Shown piece after piece: positions 1-8,478 of a stretch of 39,153 nucleotides of DNA. The notes under the pieces were generated by a model. It saw only the letters and a program-made list of their open reading frames with translations. It did not search any database and was not told the DNA's origin. The position numbers were made by a program, and so were the translations under genes. Location of the stretch: the NCBI GenBank assembly GCA_947462725.1, contig CANHPZ010000006.1, forward strand, positions 1 through 39,153, in the 5' to 3' direction. This DNA is from Flavobacteriales bacterium. GTDB taxonomy: Bacteria > Bacteroidota > Bacteroidia > Flavobacteriales_D > Sanyastnellaceae. The stretch's first letter is position 1. Every line of letters starts with the position of its first letter.

Positions 1-92
1 GGGACAGAGACGCGCAGCAGCGCATCCCGACCAATCGAATTTCAGCAGAGGCGAACCTAACCAAAAGCGAAGGCCTAGCCTGAAAGCGGAGA

Positions 93-611
93 TTAATCCA
101 ACAAAAACGACAACCCGACCTTACCACCTGAAAAGGCATTGCCACCGCCAAGCTCCAGGTTCACGGCCATATTCTTTTTGAAATAATAACGACCACCGAT
201 TTGAGCACCAATACCCAAGCCGCTGGAGCCATTGCCACTGTAATCGGCAGCGGATGACCAGATATAAAAACCGACATTCAATCCGGCATATACATCAATG
301 ATGTCTTCAAGACCAGCCATATTGCCGAAGTGGTAATTGGCATTGCCGGAAATACCGATGATGCTGTGTCTGTAACTCACTCCAAGAATACGGTCGCTGA
401 ATGCTCGGTAGGAAATTTCTCCTCCGGCAGAAATATTCTTATTGTAACCATAATCGACGCCAACATAAAGAGGCAATCCCCAGGTAGAAAGTCCAATGCC
501 CGTATTCGCCTGCATCTTGCCTGTTTGCAATTTATACTGCGCAAAAGATATTGAGCTAAACAAAACAGCCGTGAGGCAAAGTATTACGCGTAGTGATTTC
601 ATAGTCTTCAT
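93..611 (-). CDS. Outer-membrane beta-barrel-like protein with signal peptide
   Basis: ORF 93..677; likely start is the internal Met (MKTMKSLRVILCLTAVLFSSISFAQ signal peptide). Gly/aromatic-rich alternating strands typical of small beta-barrels. Confidence 0.6.
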   Translation of the reverse strand: MKTMKSLRVILCLTAVLFSSISFAQYKLQTGKMQANTGIGLSTWGLPLYVGVDYGYNKNISAGGEISYRAFSDRILGVSYRHSIIGISGNANYHFGNMAGLEDIIDVYAGLNVGFYIWSSAADYSGNGSSGLGIGAQIGGRYYFKKNMAVNLELGGGNAFSGGKVGLSFLLD

Positions 612-715
612 TTTTAAGTGTTCAATGTTAGCTCCCAACAAAAGTGTTTGACCATTTATTATTTGTGGAATTTCCAATGCACCTTGTTAGTAATGTGAAA
701 CGTACTTTCGTGCAC

Positions 716-1198
716 ATGGAAGAAGCTCAATTCACGCACATCAACCACAATGGACAGTCATCCATGGTTGATGTGACACCAAAAGCTATTACACGCCGTT
801 TGGCGCGCGCGCGAGCATTGGTCACATTGCCCGAATCAGTTACTCAACAAATGCGCGATAACGAATTGCATTTGTCCAAAGGTCCTGTATTCCAAACGGC
901 AATCCTCGCAGGCATCATGGCTGCCAAAAAAACCGGCGAACTCATCCCTCTTTGCCACCCGCTTCCACTCGACCATGTGACGATTGAAATCCATCTCGAA
1001 GGCCATATTGCAACCATCATTTCGGAAGCGCGCACCGAAGGCAAAACAGGTGTGGAAATGGAAGCCCTAACAGCAGCGAGTGTTGCAGCCCTCACTATTT
1101 ACGACATGTGCAAGTCACTTTCACACGACATCGTCATCAGTCAAATTCAACTTCTGGAAAAATCAGGAGGCAAACGCGATTTCAAACGCCATGCATAA
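716..1198 (+). CDS. moaC: Cyclic pyranopterin monophosphate synthase MoaC
   Basis: [16 protein letters not shown]..., [31 protein letters not shown] are MoaC signatures; probable start [10 protein letters not shown] at 716. Confidence 0.93.
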   Translation: MEEAQFTHINHNGQSSMVDVTPKAITRRLARARALVTLPESVTQQMRDNELHLSKGPVFQTAILAGIMAAKKTGELIPLCHPLPLDHVTIEIHLEGHIATIISEARTEGKTGVEMEALTAASVAALTIYDMCKSLSHDIVISQIQLLEKSGGKRDFKRHA

Positions 1199-2309
1199 GA
1201 AACACGCCGACCTGCAACGACCAGCGCTCGGACACTTCGGGCGCAATGAAGCAGCCTTGCTGGGCACCACCTGCGAACTGATTGGCCACTGGGCATCGCT
1301 GCTCGCAAAATCACTCGCACCCGCCACCGTTATTTACGCCGATGCCAACCACAACCCGGCACCGGAAAGCGAATTCCTTCCTACATGGAAAGACAATCAA
1401 CACGCTACCATTTTCAGTATGCCTGCGCATTCCGCAATGGTTGATCGTCACATTGCACTTTCACAATCCGATCTTGTGCTCGTCAACGGCAATCATTTCG
1501 AAGCCACTCATCAAATCATCATTTGCGACAGCGACAAAGAAGCGTCATTAAGAAAAAGAGCAAGCCAACTCACCAACGTTATTGCCATTATCACAACCGA
1601 TCACTGCGTATCGGTGCCCGATTTTGTGAAAGAACTCGTGCCGCGCTGGAGCAATATTCCTCTTTTCAATGAACAGAATATTGCGCAATTGATTCCTCTA
1701 TTGCAAGAGAAACTATTGAAACCCGCTCCCATCAAGGCGCTCATTATGGCTGGTGGAAAAAGTGTGCGCATGGGCAAAGACAAAACGCACATAGCCTACC
1801 ATGGCAAACCGCAATTTGCACATGTCTACGAACTCTGCAACTCCCTGGGCATAGAAGCTCACGTTTCATGCAGGGCCGAACAACGCGACTATTACCACGA
1901 CAATGGATATCGCACCATCAGCGATCGACTGCTCGATATGGGGCCACTCGCGGGCATTGCTTCTGCCTTCATGAGCGACCCCAATAGTGCATGGCTAGTG
2001 TTGGCTTGTGATGTGCCTTTTATCGATCGCGCGACAATAGAAGAGCTGCTGGCACAGCGCGCTCCCACACACACGGCCACAGCTTTTCAAAGTCCGTTCG
2101 ACCGCTTCCCGGAGCCGCTCATTGCACTATGGGAGCCCAAAGCTTTTCCGATGATCATGTCGTTCATCGCACTCGGACATTCATGTCCACGGAAGGTACT
2201 CATCAACACCGCAGCGCACATCATACTCGCTTCGCATCCAGAAAAATTAGAAAACATCAATACGCCTGATGACCTAGCGGATGCTATGCAACAACTGTCA
2301 GGGAGTTAA
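1191..2309 (+). CDS. mobA: Molybdenum cofactor guanylyltransferase (MobA-like) with N-terminal extension
   Basis: [28 protein letters not shown] (NTP-transferase motif), LACDVPF; start ATG overlaps the moaC stop (ATGCATAA). Confidence 0.82.
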   Translation: MHKKHADLQRPALGHFGRNEAALLGTTCELIGHWASLLAKSLAPATVIYADANHNPAPESEFLPTWKDNQHATIFSMPAHSAMVDRHIALSQSDLVLVNGNHFEATHQIIICDSDKEASLRKRASQLTNVIAIITTDHCVSVPDFVKELVPRWSNIPLFNEQNIAQLIPLLQEKLLKPAPIKALIMAGGKSVRMGKDKTHIAYHGKPQFAHVYELCNSLGIEAHVSCRAEQRDYYHDNGYRTISDRLLDMGPLAGIASAFMSDPNSAWLVLACDVPFIDRATIEELLAQRAPTHTATAFQSPFDRFPEPLIALWEPKAFPMIMSFIALGHSCPRKVLINTAAHIILASHPEKLENINTPDDLADAMQQLSGS

Positions 2310-2369
2310 ATCACACGCAGCAGCGAACATTCCCCATGCAATTCGGTTATTGGTTGTAAATCTGCTCGC

Positions 2370-2831
2370 ATGAAAGTGTATACACTCGAAAGTCAAACGG
2401 TACTCAACACCTCCATTGACAAAGCATGGGAATATTTCTCACGCCCTGAAAACCTCAATGAGATTACTCCTCCCGACATGCAGTTTCGCATCCTCACCGA
2501 TGTATCGGGTAAGAAAATGCACGCCGGCATGATCATTCATTATCGCATACAACCTGCACCATTCATGAGTTTTGGCTGGACCACTGAAATTTCACACAGT
2601 GTCGATAAGCAGTATTTTGTTGATGAGCAACGGTTCGGTCCATATGCCTTTTGGCATCATCAACACATCTTCGAAGACAAAGGAACACATGTGCTGATGA
2701 CCGACATCGTAAACTATGCATTGCCCATGGGATTTTTAGGCCGTATCGCCCATGCCATTTGGGTGAAAAATAAATTAAGCGGGATATTCGACTACCGCAC
2801 CCAGGTTATCAATCGCGTTTTTCCAAAGTAG
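2370..2831 (+). CDS. SRPBCC family (START-like/polyketide cyclase-type) protein
   Basis: SIDKAWEYFSRPENLNEITPPDMQFRI... pattern of SRPBCC family proteins. Confidence 0.75.
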   Translation: MKVYTLESQTVLNTSIDKAWEYFSRPENLNEITPPDMQFRILTDVSGKKMHAGMIIHYRIQPAPFMSFGWTTEISHSVDKQYFVDEQRFGPYAFWHHQHIFEDKGTHVLMTDIVNYALPMGFLGRIAHAIWVKNKLSGIFDYRTQVINRVFPK

Positions 2832-2968
2832 CCGCTGGAACATCTGTTAATACGCTGTGTGCATTTTACACTCTGTGTCAAGTAAACAACACACAGCACA
2901 GAGTGCATGGAGAATTTGCTCCTATAAAATTGGTCACGAATAACACACTACCGTGGTAATTTCGCGCT

Positions 2969-3556
2969 ATGAAATCGCTTCCTGAAAAAGTCAATGCTGT
3001 GAAGAGGGTTTATGCCCAACTCGACAAAGACATCGAGAGTATGCAGCAATCTTCCGGCTTGCATTGCCTTTCCGGTTGCGGTGAGTGTTGCAAGAAGCCC
3101 GATATCGAATGCACACCCATCGAGTTTTTACCACTGGCCCTAGAAATTTTTGATGCAGGAAAAGCTGACGAAGTTTGGCAAGAATTACATGACAAACAGG
3201 ACTCGCTTTGCTATGTATTTCGTCCGCATGTTACACACTTCGGTGGCATGTGCAACGCATACCCCAACCGAGGATTAATCTGCAGACTCTTTGGCTTTAC
3301 GGCGCGCATCAACAAAGAAAGTCAACCCGAATTGGTGACCTGCAAATTCATCAAACAAGAACAAGCGAAAGAAATCGAAGTCTTAACTTCTGCGATGAAG
3401 GCCGGAAAGAAAATCCCGGTGATGGGCAATTACTACACCCGTCTTACCAGCATCGACCCTACCCTCGCTGAATTTTACCCCATCAATAAAGCCATGCTTA
3501 AAGCGCTCGAAGTGGTCATGCACTATTACGCCTACCGCAAGCGCCGCAAATCCTGA
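2969..3556 (+). CDS. YkgJ-family Cys-cluster protein
   Basis: GLHCLSGCGECCKKPDIECTPIEF ... Cys cluster; GMCNAYPNRGLICRLFGF. Confidence 0.8.
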   Translation: MKSLPEKVNAVKRVYAQLDKDIESMQQSSGLHCLSGCGECCKKPDIECTPIEFLPLALEIFDAGKADEVWQELHDKQDSLCYVFRPHVTHFGGMCNAYPNRGLICRLFGFTARINKESQPELVTCKFIKQEQAKEIEVLTSAMKAGKKIPVMGNYYTRLTSIDPTLAEFYPINKAMLKALEVVMHYYAYRKRRKS

Positions 3557-3596
3557 TCACCTTCGGACCTCGCCCTTCGCACCTCGCCCTTCGCCA

Positions 3597-4502
3597 CTAC
3601 TTCTTATATCTCGGGTGAAACGCAACTACCTCCTCACGCAATCGATGTCGATCCAAGTGCGTATAGATTTCGGTTGTCGTAATGCTGGCATGTCCTAACA
3701 TCTCTTGCACAGCTCGCAGGTCTGCGCCGGCTTCCACGAGGTGGGTCGCAAATGAATGTCGAAATGTATGCGGTGAAATTTGTTTTTGAATACCCAATTT
3801 CACTACCAGCTCTTTGATGATGTTGAACACCATCATGCGCGACAACTTCGAACCGCGTCGGTTCAAAAACAAATAATCTTCCTGACCTGATTTGATGATC
3901 TGATGATTTCTCATTTGCTCACGGTAATATCCAATCCATTGGATGGCGGTTGTGCCCATTGGAACTAATCGCTCCTTATTGCCTTTGCCGATTACGCGTA
4001 AAAAACCTTCGCTCTCATAGAAGCCCGATACGCGCACGTCTATCAACTCAGATACGCGCAGACCACAACTGTAAAGAAGTTCGAGCATGGCACGATTGCG
4101 TGTGCCTTCCGGCTTGCTCAAATCTATTGCGCCGAGAATAGCATCCATTTCATCTACGCTCAACACATCAGGCAACTTCCTTCCGATACGAGGTGTATCG
4201 ATCAATTCAATGGGATCAATCTTGATTTCCTTTTCGAGAAGCAGGTAGCCATAGAAAGACTTTAATCCTGAAATGATACGTGCCTGAGAGGTGGCGGAAA
4301 TACCCAATTCATGAAGCATGGATAAGAATCCGCGCAGATCGTCCAAGGTAATTTGATTCGGGCCCTTTATCACTGACATGCCTTCAGCAAAGCGCTGCAA
4401 CTTCATCACATCGGCCAAATAGGCTTCTATAGAATTCGCAGATAGCGATTTCTCTAATCGCAAATAATTCCGAAATCCACGTTGCGCTATCTGCCAGTTC
4501 AT
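3597..4502 (-). CDS. xerD: Tyrosine recombinase XerD
   Basis: LLYSCGLRVSEL, SPHTFRHSFATHLVEAGADLRAVQEMLGHASITTTEIYTHL; full R..HxxR..H..Y catalytic set. Confidence 0.9.
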   Translation of the reverse strand: MNWQIAQRGFRNYLRLEKSLSANSIEAYLADVMKLQRFAEGMSVIKGPNQITLDDLRGFLSMLHELGISATSQARIISGLKSFYGYLLLEKEIKIDPIELIDTPRIGRKLPDVLSVDEMDAILGAIDLSKPEGTRNRAMLELLYSCGLRVSELIDVRVSGFYESEGFLRVIGKGNKERLVPMGTTAIQWIGYYREQMRNHQIIKSGQEDYLFLNRRGSKLSRMMVFNIIKELVVKLGIQKQISPHTFRHSFATHLVEAGADLRAVQEMLGHASITTTEIYTHLDRHRLREEVVAFHPRYKK

Positions 4503-4552
4503 TATTTTCTTCTATCTAAATTTAATCACTTCTTTCACTAGTCACTACAATG

Positions 4553-4582
4553 AAAAACCCCCGGCCGTTGCCAGGGGATTTT
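4553..4582 (-). terminator. Rho-independent terminator candidate downstream of the 4671..6191 gene
   Basis: Minus strand: AAAATCCCCTGGCAACGGCCGGGGGTTTTT; stem CCCC/GGGG + GGC/GCC with T-run. Confidence 0.65.
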
Positions 4583-4670
4583 CAAACTAAATTACCTAAA
4601 CAAATTCTATATTAATTAACCAAATACTACTATAAATGCCGTTGCATTTTGCCGTAGTAACTCTTGAGTC

Positions 4671-6191
4671 TTACTTATACCACAGTTGTTTGCTGATCAA
4701 CAACGCTTCTTGAACCGTAATGCGTTCGCCGTCGTTGTATGCAGTAACAAAAGGGCCAGGCAGCTTATTGCTTTCACTTGTAATTTTCACTCTGGCGTCT
4801 CGAGCATCTTTATACTGAGCGTAACTTCCAGTGGTGTACTTTACCCATCCGTTGTGGTGTTCAATATTATAGTCCTCTTCAAAGGAGAAAGTCTTCTTCA
4901 AATAGCTTTTATCAACAACACGATGTGCAGCCAAAATCTGCACTTTATAACTCACACCCTTCTCTGCTGAAGGCACTGATTTTACTGCCACTTTAGAACT
5001 ATTTGACTCTGCTGTCAAAGACGAAGACGTTCCAATATTCGAATCACTTTTCGTTGCATTTGCATCATTTTGTGATTGACCATCATGCGTGTTTTGCGCA
5101 ACATTCGTCGCCTGAGATGACACGCTGTTATTATTTCCTTCTTGCTGATTTGAATTCGACGAACCAGTGTTCTCCGAATTGTTTTCTCCGGTTTGATCAC
5201 CGGTGTTGGCAGCAATATTACCAGAATTCACAGCGGAGCCACTTGTGGTGTCAATGCCTGCAGCGGCCACCGGATTGGTATTAGTCGCGTTACCTGCAGT
5301 AGTATCGACAGCTGTGCTTCCCGCAACCGCTGTATTGGATGCGCTTAAATCAGCAGGCGCAGATATTTGAACTACGTCCACAGTAAACGGATTTCCATTT
5401 TCTGTAAACGAAACCTGGCCGCGAATCACGGGCACGGTTCCATCACTGATGCACATTACACGATACGACACCTCAAACGAGGGTGCAATGGGCACCTCAA
5501 ACCACACAAATTTGATTGAGTTGGCATCTTGCGTTATTACCGCGCCTCCATCATTCTCACGATTGGTGCTACAGTTGTCTGGTAAAATTTCGAGAATTTT
5601 TCCGAAGCCAACAATTTTATTATTGTTCACTGTGAGCTTCACCAAGTATTCATTGTCGGCCAAACGCTCAATGCGTCGCTCACAGCTCATCTCCAAAACC
5701 ATATCCTCAACACGAACCGCCGATGCAGAAGCTTTTATGGCTTGCTCCAATGACTCAATTGACTCTTTTACTACAACAGTGCGGGTGGGCACGTATATAT
5801 CTTCACGCTTGTTTTCCTTCACATAGGAGAATGTCCCTTGGATTTCATAAGCACCCTGAACACCTGGCTCACTTTCGATATAATAGGTAATTGTGAATGC
5901 CTGCTCCTCCGGTAAATTCATCCAAACAAACTTGGCTTTATCGCCGCTGAATGTGAAGGAGGCTCCTTTTATTTCCCCTGGTGTTGCAATGAAGCCATCA
6001 GGCAAGGTGAGTTCAAGTTTAGAAAACCCTTGCACATCGCCTTTGCGCACATTGAGCTCAACCATAGAACGCACGCCGGCTGCAATCATAGAGGGCGTGT
6101 TATTTTCAACAAGTACAGTTGTATCGGAAGTGAATAAGCCCAAAAGCAAAAACGCCAGATAGCTAAAAAGTATAGAGATAGTCTTGATCAT
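4671..6191 (-). CDS. Secreted/periplasmic protein: two tandem beta-rich repeats, Ser/Asn/Thr-rich linker, SPOR-like C-terminus
   Basis: N-terminal hydrophobic signal; two ~110-aa repeats sharing GF.K(I/L)LE..LPD...KFVW..(V/L)P; C-terminal SYKVQILAAH...WVKYTTGSYAQYKDARDAR resembles SPOR domain. Confidence 0.6.
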   Translation of the reverse strand: MIKTISILFSYLAFLLLGLFTSDTTVLVENNTPSMIAAGVRSMVELNVRKGDVQGFSKLELTLPDGFIATPGEIKGASFTFSGDKAKFVWMNLPEEQAFTITYYIESEPGVQGAYEIQGTFSYVKENKREDIYVPTRTVVVKESIESLEQAIKASASAVRVEDMVLEMSCERRIERLADNEYLVKLTVNNNKIVGFGKILEILPDNCSTNRENDGGAVITQDANSIKFVWFEVPIAPSFEVSYRVMCISDGTVPVIRGQVSFTENGNPFTVDVVQISAPADLSASNTAVAGSTAVDTTAGNATNTNPVAAAGIDTTSGSAVNSGNIAANTGDQTGENNSENTGSSNSNQQEGNNNSVSSQATNVAQNTHDGQSQNDANATKSDSNIGTSSSLTAESNSSKVAVKSVPSAEKGVSYKVQILAAHRVVDKSYLKKTFSFEEDYNIEHHNGWVKYTTGSYAQYKDARDARVKITSESNKLPGPFVTAYNDGERITVQEALLISKQLWYK

Positions 6192-6295
6192 ATTGGAAGG
6201 CTAGATTCGTCAGTTTCTAGTTTCCAAAAATGCTAGCTTCTACCACGTGCAAAGGCGCATGCGCTGCGGAATTGCAAACATCTTCATGTGAATTC

Positions 6296-6323
6296 AAAAA
6301 AAAAGGCCGCCAATCGGCAGCCT
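6296..6323 (-). terminator. Rho-independent terminator candidate for rpmE2
   Basis: Minus strand AAGGCTGCCGATTGGCGGCCTTTTTTTTTG: imperfect stem plus T-run, just after the rpmE2 stop. Confidence 0.75.
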
Positions 6324-6344
6324 TCATCAGTATATAAATCTGAA

Positions 6345-6605
6345 TTACTTGTTCTTGTCAAATTTGGCGTAGCGCGTTTTGAACTTGTCGATACGACCTG
6401 CGGTATCCACCAACTGCATCTTACCTGTAAAGAACGGATGCGATGTGTGAGAAATCTCGAGCTTTATCACTGGATAATCGTTACCATCTTCCCACTTTAT
6501 AGTCTCTTTTGAATTCGTGGTGGATTTGCCTAAGAAGGCATACTCGTTCGACATATCCTTGAATACAACGAAGCGGTAGTTATCTGGGTGAATTCCTTTT
6601 TTCAT
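6345..6605 (-). CDS. rpmE2: 50S ribosomal protein L31 type B
   Basis: [29 protein letters not shown]... [21 protein letters not shown]; typical L31 type B. Confidence 0.95.
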   Translation of the reverse strand: MKKGIHPDNYRFVVFKDMSNEYAFLGKSTTNSKETIKWEDGNDYPVIKLEISHTSHPFFTGKMQLVDTAGRIDKFKTRYAKFDKNK

Positions 6606-6731
6606 ATCAATTATCTTTTATTCGGGCGGCAAATATACGTAACCCGATGATTTGTACAAGGGAAATGGAAAAAAAAGTATCGGCGATTTCTGATAGTACC
6701 GCACTAGCGCACTTTTCCAAGCTAACTGTCA

Positions 6732-7232
6732 TTAATTGAAGTCCTTTAAGTCTTCCATCAAGCGCTTGCGCGCATTGAAAATACGACTTTTAATAGTGCC
6801 TGTGGGAACTCCCATATCGCTGGCAATTTCTTCGTACTGGTAACCTTCATAAGCCATTTGAAATGGCTTCTTCAAATCCGGGCGAAGCGTTTCGATGGCT
6901 ACGCGAATATCGGTTTCGTTGATGGTGCGGTAAATATTATTCTCCGCGTGTGAACCCAATTCGTACTGGATGCTATCCGCTGAAGGACCAAAAATATTTC
7001 TGCCCAACTGCTGCTTTTTGCAATTGTTCAAGAATATGTTGCGCATGATGGTATACAACCATCCCTTGAAATTGGTCCCGTCTTCAAATCGATCTTTATA
7101 CTTCAGAGCCTTCAGGAAAGTGTCCTGAATTAAATCCTCTGCATCTTCAACATTACGCGTGAAATTGATGGCAAATCCACGCATAATTGGGCGCGTGTTT
7201 ATCAAAAGGTGGTTAAACTCTAGGGTACTCAT
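6732..7232 (-). CDS. ECF-type sigma-70 family RNA polymerase sigma factor
   Basis: FTRNVEDAEDLIQDTFLKALKYKDRF..., NFKGWLYTIMRNIFLNNCKK, YEEIASDMGVPTGTIKSRIFNARKRL. Confidence 0.92.
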   Translation of the reverse strand: MSTLEFNHLLINTRPIMRGFAINFTRNVEDAEDLIQDTFLKALKYKDRFEDGTNFKGWLYTIMRNIFLNNCKKQQLGRNIFGPSADSIQYELGSHAENNIYRTINETDIRVAIETLRPDLKKPFQMAYEGYQYEEIASDMGVPTGTIKSRIFNARKRLMEDLKDFN

Positions 7233-7240
7233 TTTACCGT

Positions 7241-7326
7241 TTGTTTAATTGTTTTCCGCAAAGATTAAACAACATCAACCTTTAACCAAGCATTTTGTTT
7301 AATTTTTTTGTTAAAGCATTAAACAA
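7241..7326. promoter_or_regulatory. Candidate operator array: two inverted-repeat pairs TTGTTTAATT-N12-(G/C)ATTAAACAA
   Basis: Arms at 7241-7250/7263-7272 and 7295-7304/7317-7326; identical 12-nt spacers; pairs offset by exactly 54 bp; directly upstream of the sigma gene start (7232, minus strand). Confidence 0.6.
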
Positions 7327-7450
7327 TCAATCTATTCGATTAATAAACAATTATCTACGCAAGTAATTCCTTTTCGACAAACGAAAAAAAGAATAACAAA
7401 TAGCGCCGATTTCAGCGAAATAATGAAGTACAGAGTAATTTGTGTATGAC

Positions 7451-8338
7451 CTATGACACCAAAGTGTTCAACAAAAGTCCAAGATCAGGGTAGACATTAA
7501 TCAGTCCAAGTTCAGGAGACTTCATACCCCTCACCACTCCACCGGTCAGATGGAATTCGCAGCCGGTGCCAGAGAACTGATCCACCAACTTACGCAAATA
7601 GCCCGGCAACAGAACAGAAACCGGTTGTGTGGTAAACAAGGAAATGAAATGCACATCACCAATGCGCTGATACACCTGATGCAAATCTTCAATTGGCACA
7701 GATTGACCGAGGTAAATGGTGCGATAACCACGCGAGCGCAAAGCAAAGTTGAGCATGATCAGCGAAAGCTCGTGAAACTCCAATTCAGGCAAATAGAGCA
7801 CAAACATGCGGTCTTGGTGGACGGCCAAATCCGGCCCCAACTTATCTATATGAGTGTATAGCTTCTGGCGAATCAAATTCGAAATGAAATGCTCCTGAGC
7901 AGGACAAATAGCATTAGACAACCACATTACACCGAGTTGATGCATGAACGGCGCTAGAACATTCAAGTAGGTATGCTCCAATCCCTGCGATGCTATTCTC
8001 AGGTCAACAATGCTATTGAATAATCCCTCATCAAAATTCAACATGGCCAACTTCAGTGCGCCTATCATAGTGTCGTCGTTATGCAATGAGGTGGCGTAAT
8101 TCTCTACCAACTTAATCATCTCATCTTCCGACATCGAAGCGATTTCCGAAATCTTATGTCCCCGATTATTGAGCATGCTAACATTCAAAAGGACTTTTAG
8201 TTCCTTACCTGAATACTTGCGGATGTTGGAATCCGTGCGCTCCGGCTTCAACAGACCATAACGCTGCTCCCATATACGAATGGTATGCGCCTTAATGCCT
8301 GTGTAGCTTTCTAAATCTTTGATGCTGAATTCCTGCAT
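7451..8338 (-). CDS. MerR-family regulator with C-terminal B12-binding domain (CarH/LitR-like)
   Basis: N-term MerR HTH (SIKDLESYTGIKAHTIRIWEQRYGLLKPERTDSNIRKYS); Wx9EH motif WLSNAICPAQEH; EFHELS at the E/DxHxxG position; GYRTIYLGQSVP; LTGG. Confidence 0.85.
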   Translation of the reverse strand: MQEFSIKDLESYTGIKAHTIRIWEQRYGLLKPERTDSNIRKYSGKELKVLLNVSMLNNRGHKISEIASMSEDEMIKLVENYATSLHNDDTMIGALKLAMLNFDEGLFNSIVDLRIASQGLEHTYLNVLAPFMHQLGVMWLSNAICPAQEHFISNLIRQKLYTHIDKLGPDLAVHQDRMFVLYLPELEFHELSLIMLNFALRSRGYRTIYLGQSVPIEDLHQVYQRIGDVHFISLFTTQPVSVLLPGYLRKLVDQFSGTGCEFHLTGGVVRGMKSPELGLINVYPDLGLLLNTLVS

Positions 8339-8478
8339 GTGAATCGGTTAATAGCTTAGGAACAATGAGAATATTAATTAGTTCACACACCTGCTTAATC
8401 AGCTCAAATGCATATTATGTTTTGACATTTCGTTTCGAAAAAGATTTGATCAACTCTGCAAATTATCTTCGTGCCCTG

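Noticed and set aside
1-92. Possible gene end or RNA at the window start
   Set aside because: Too short and no recognisable ORF, hairpin or RNA signature.
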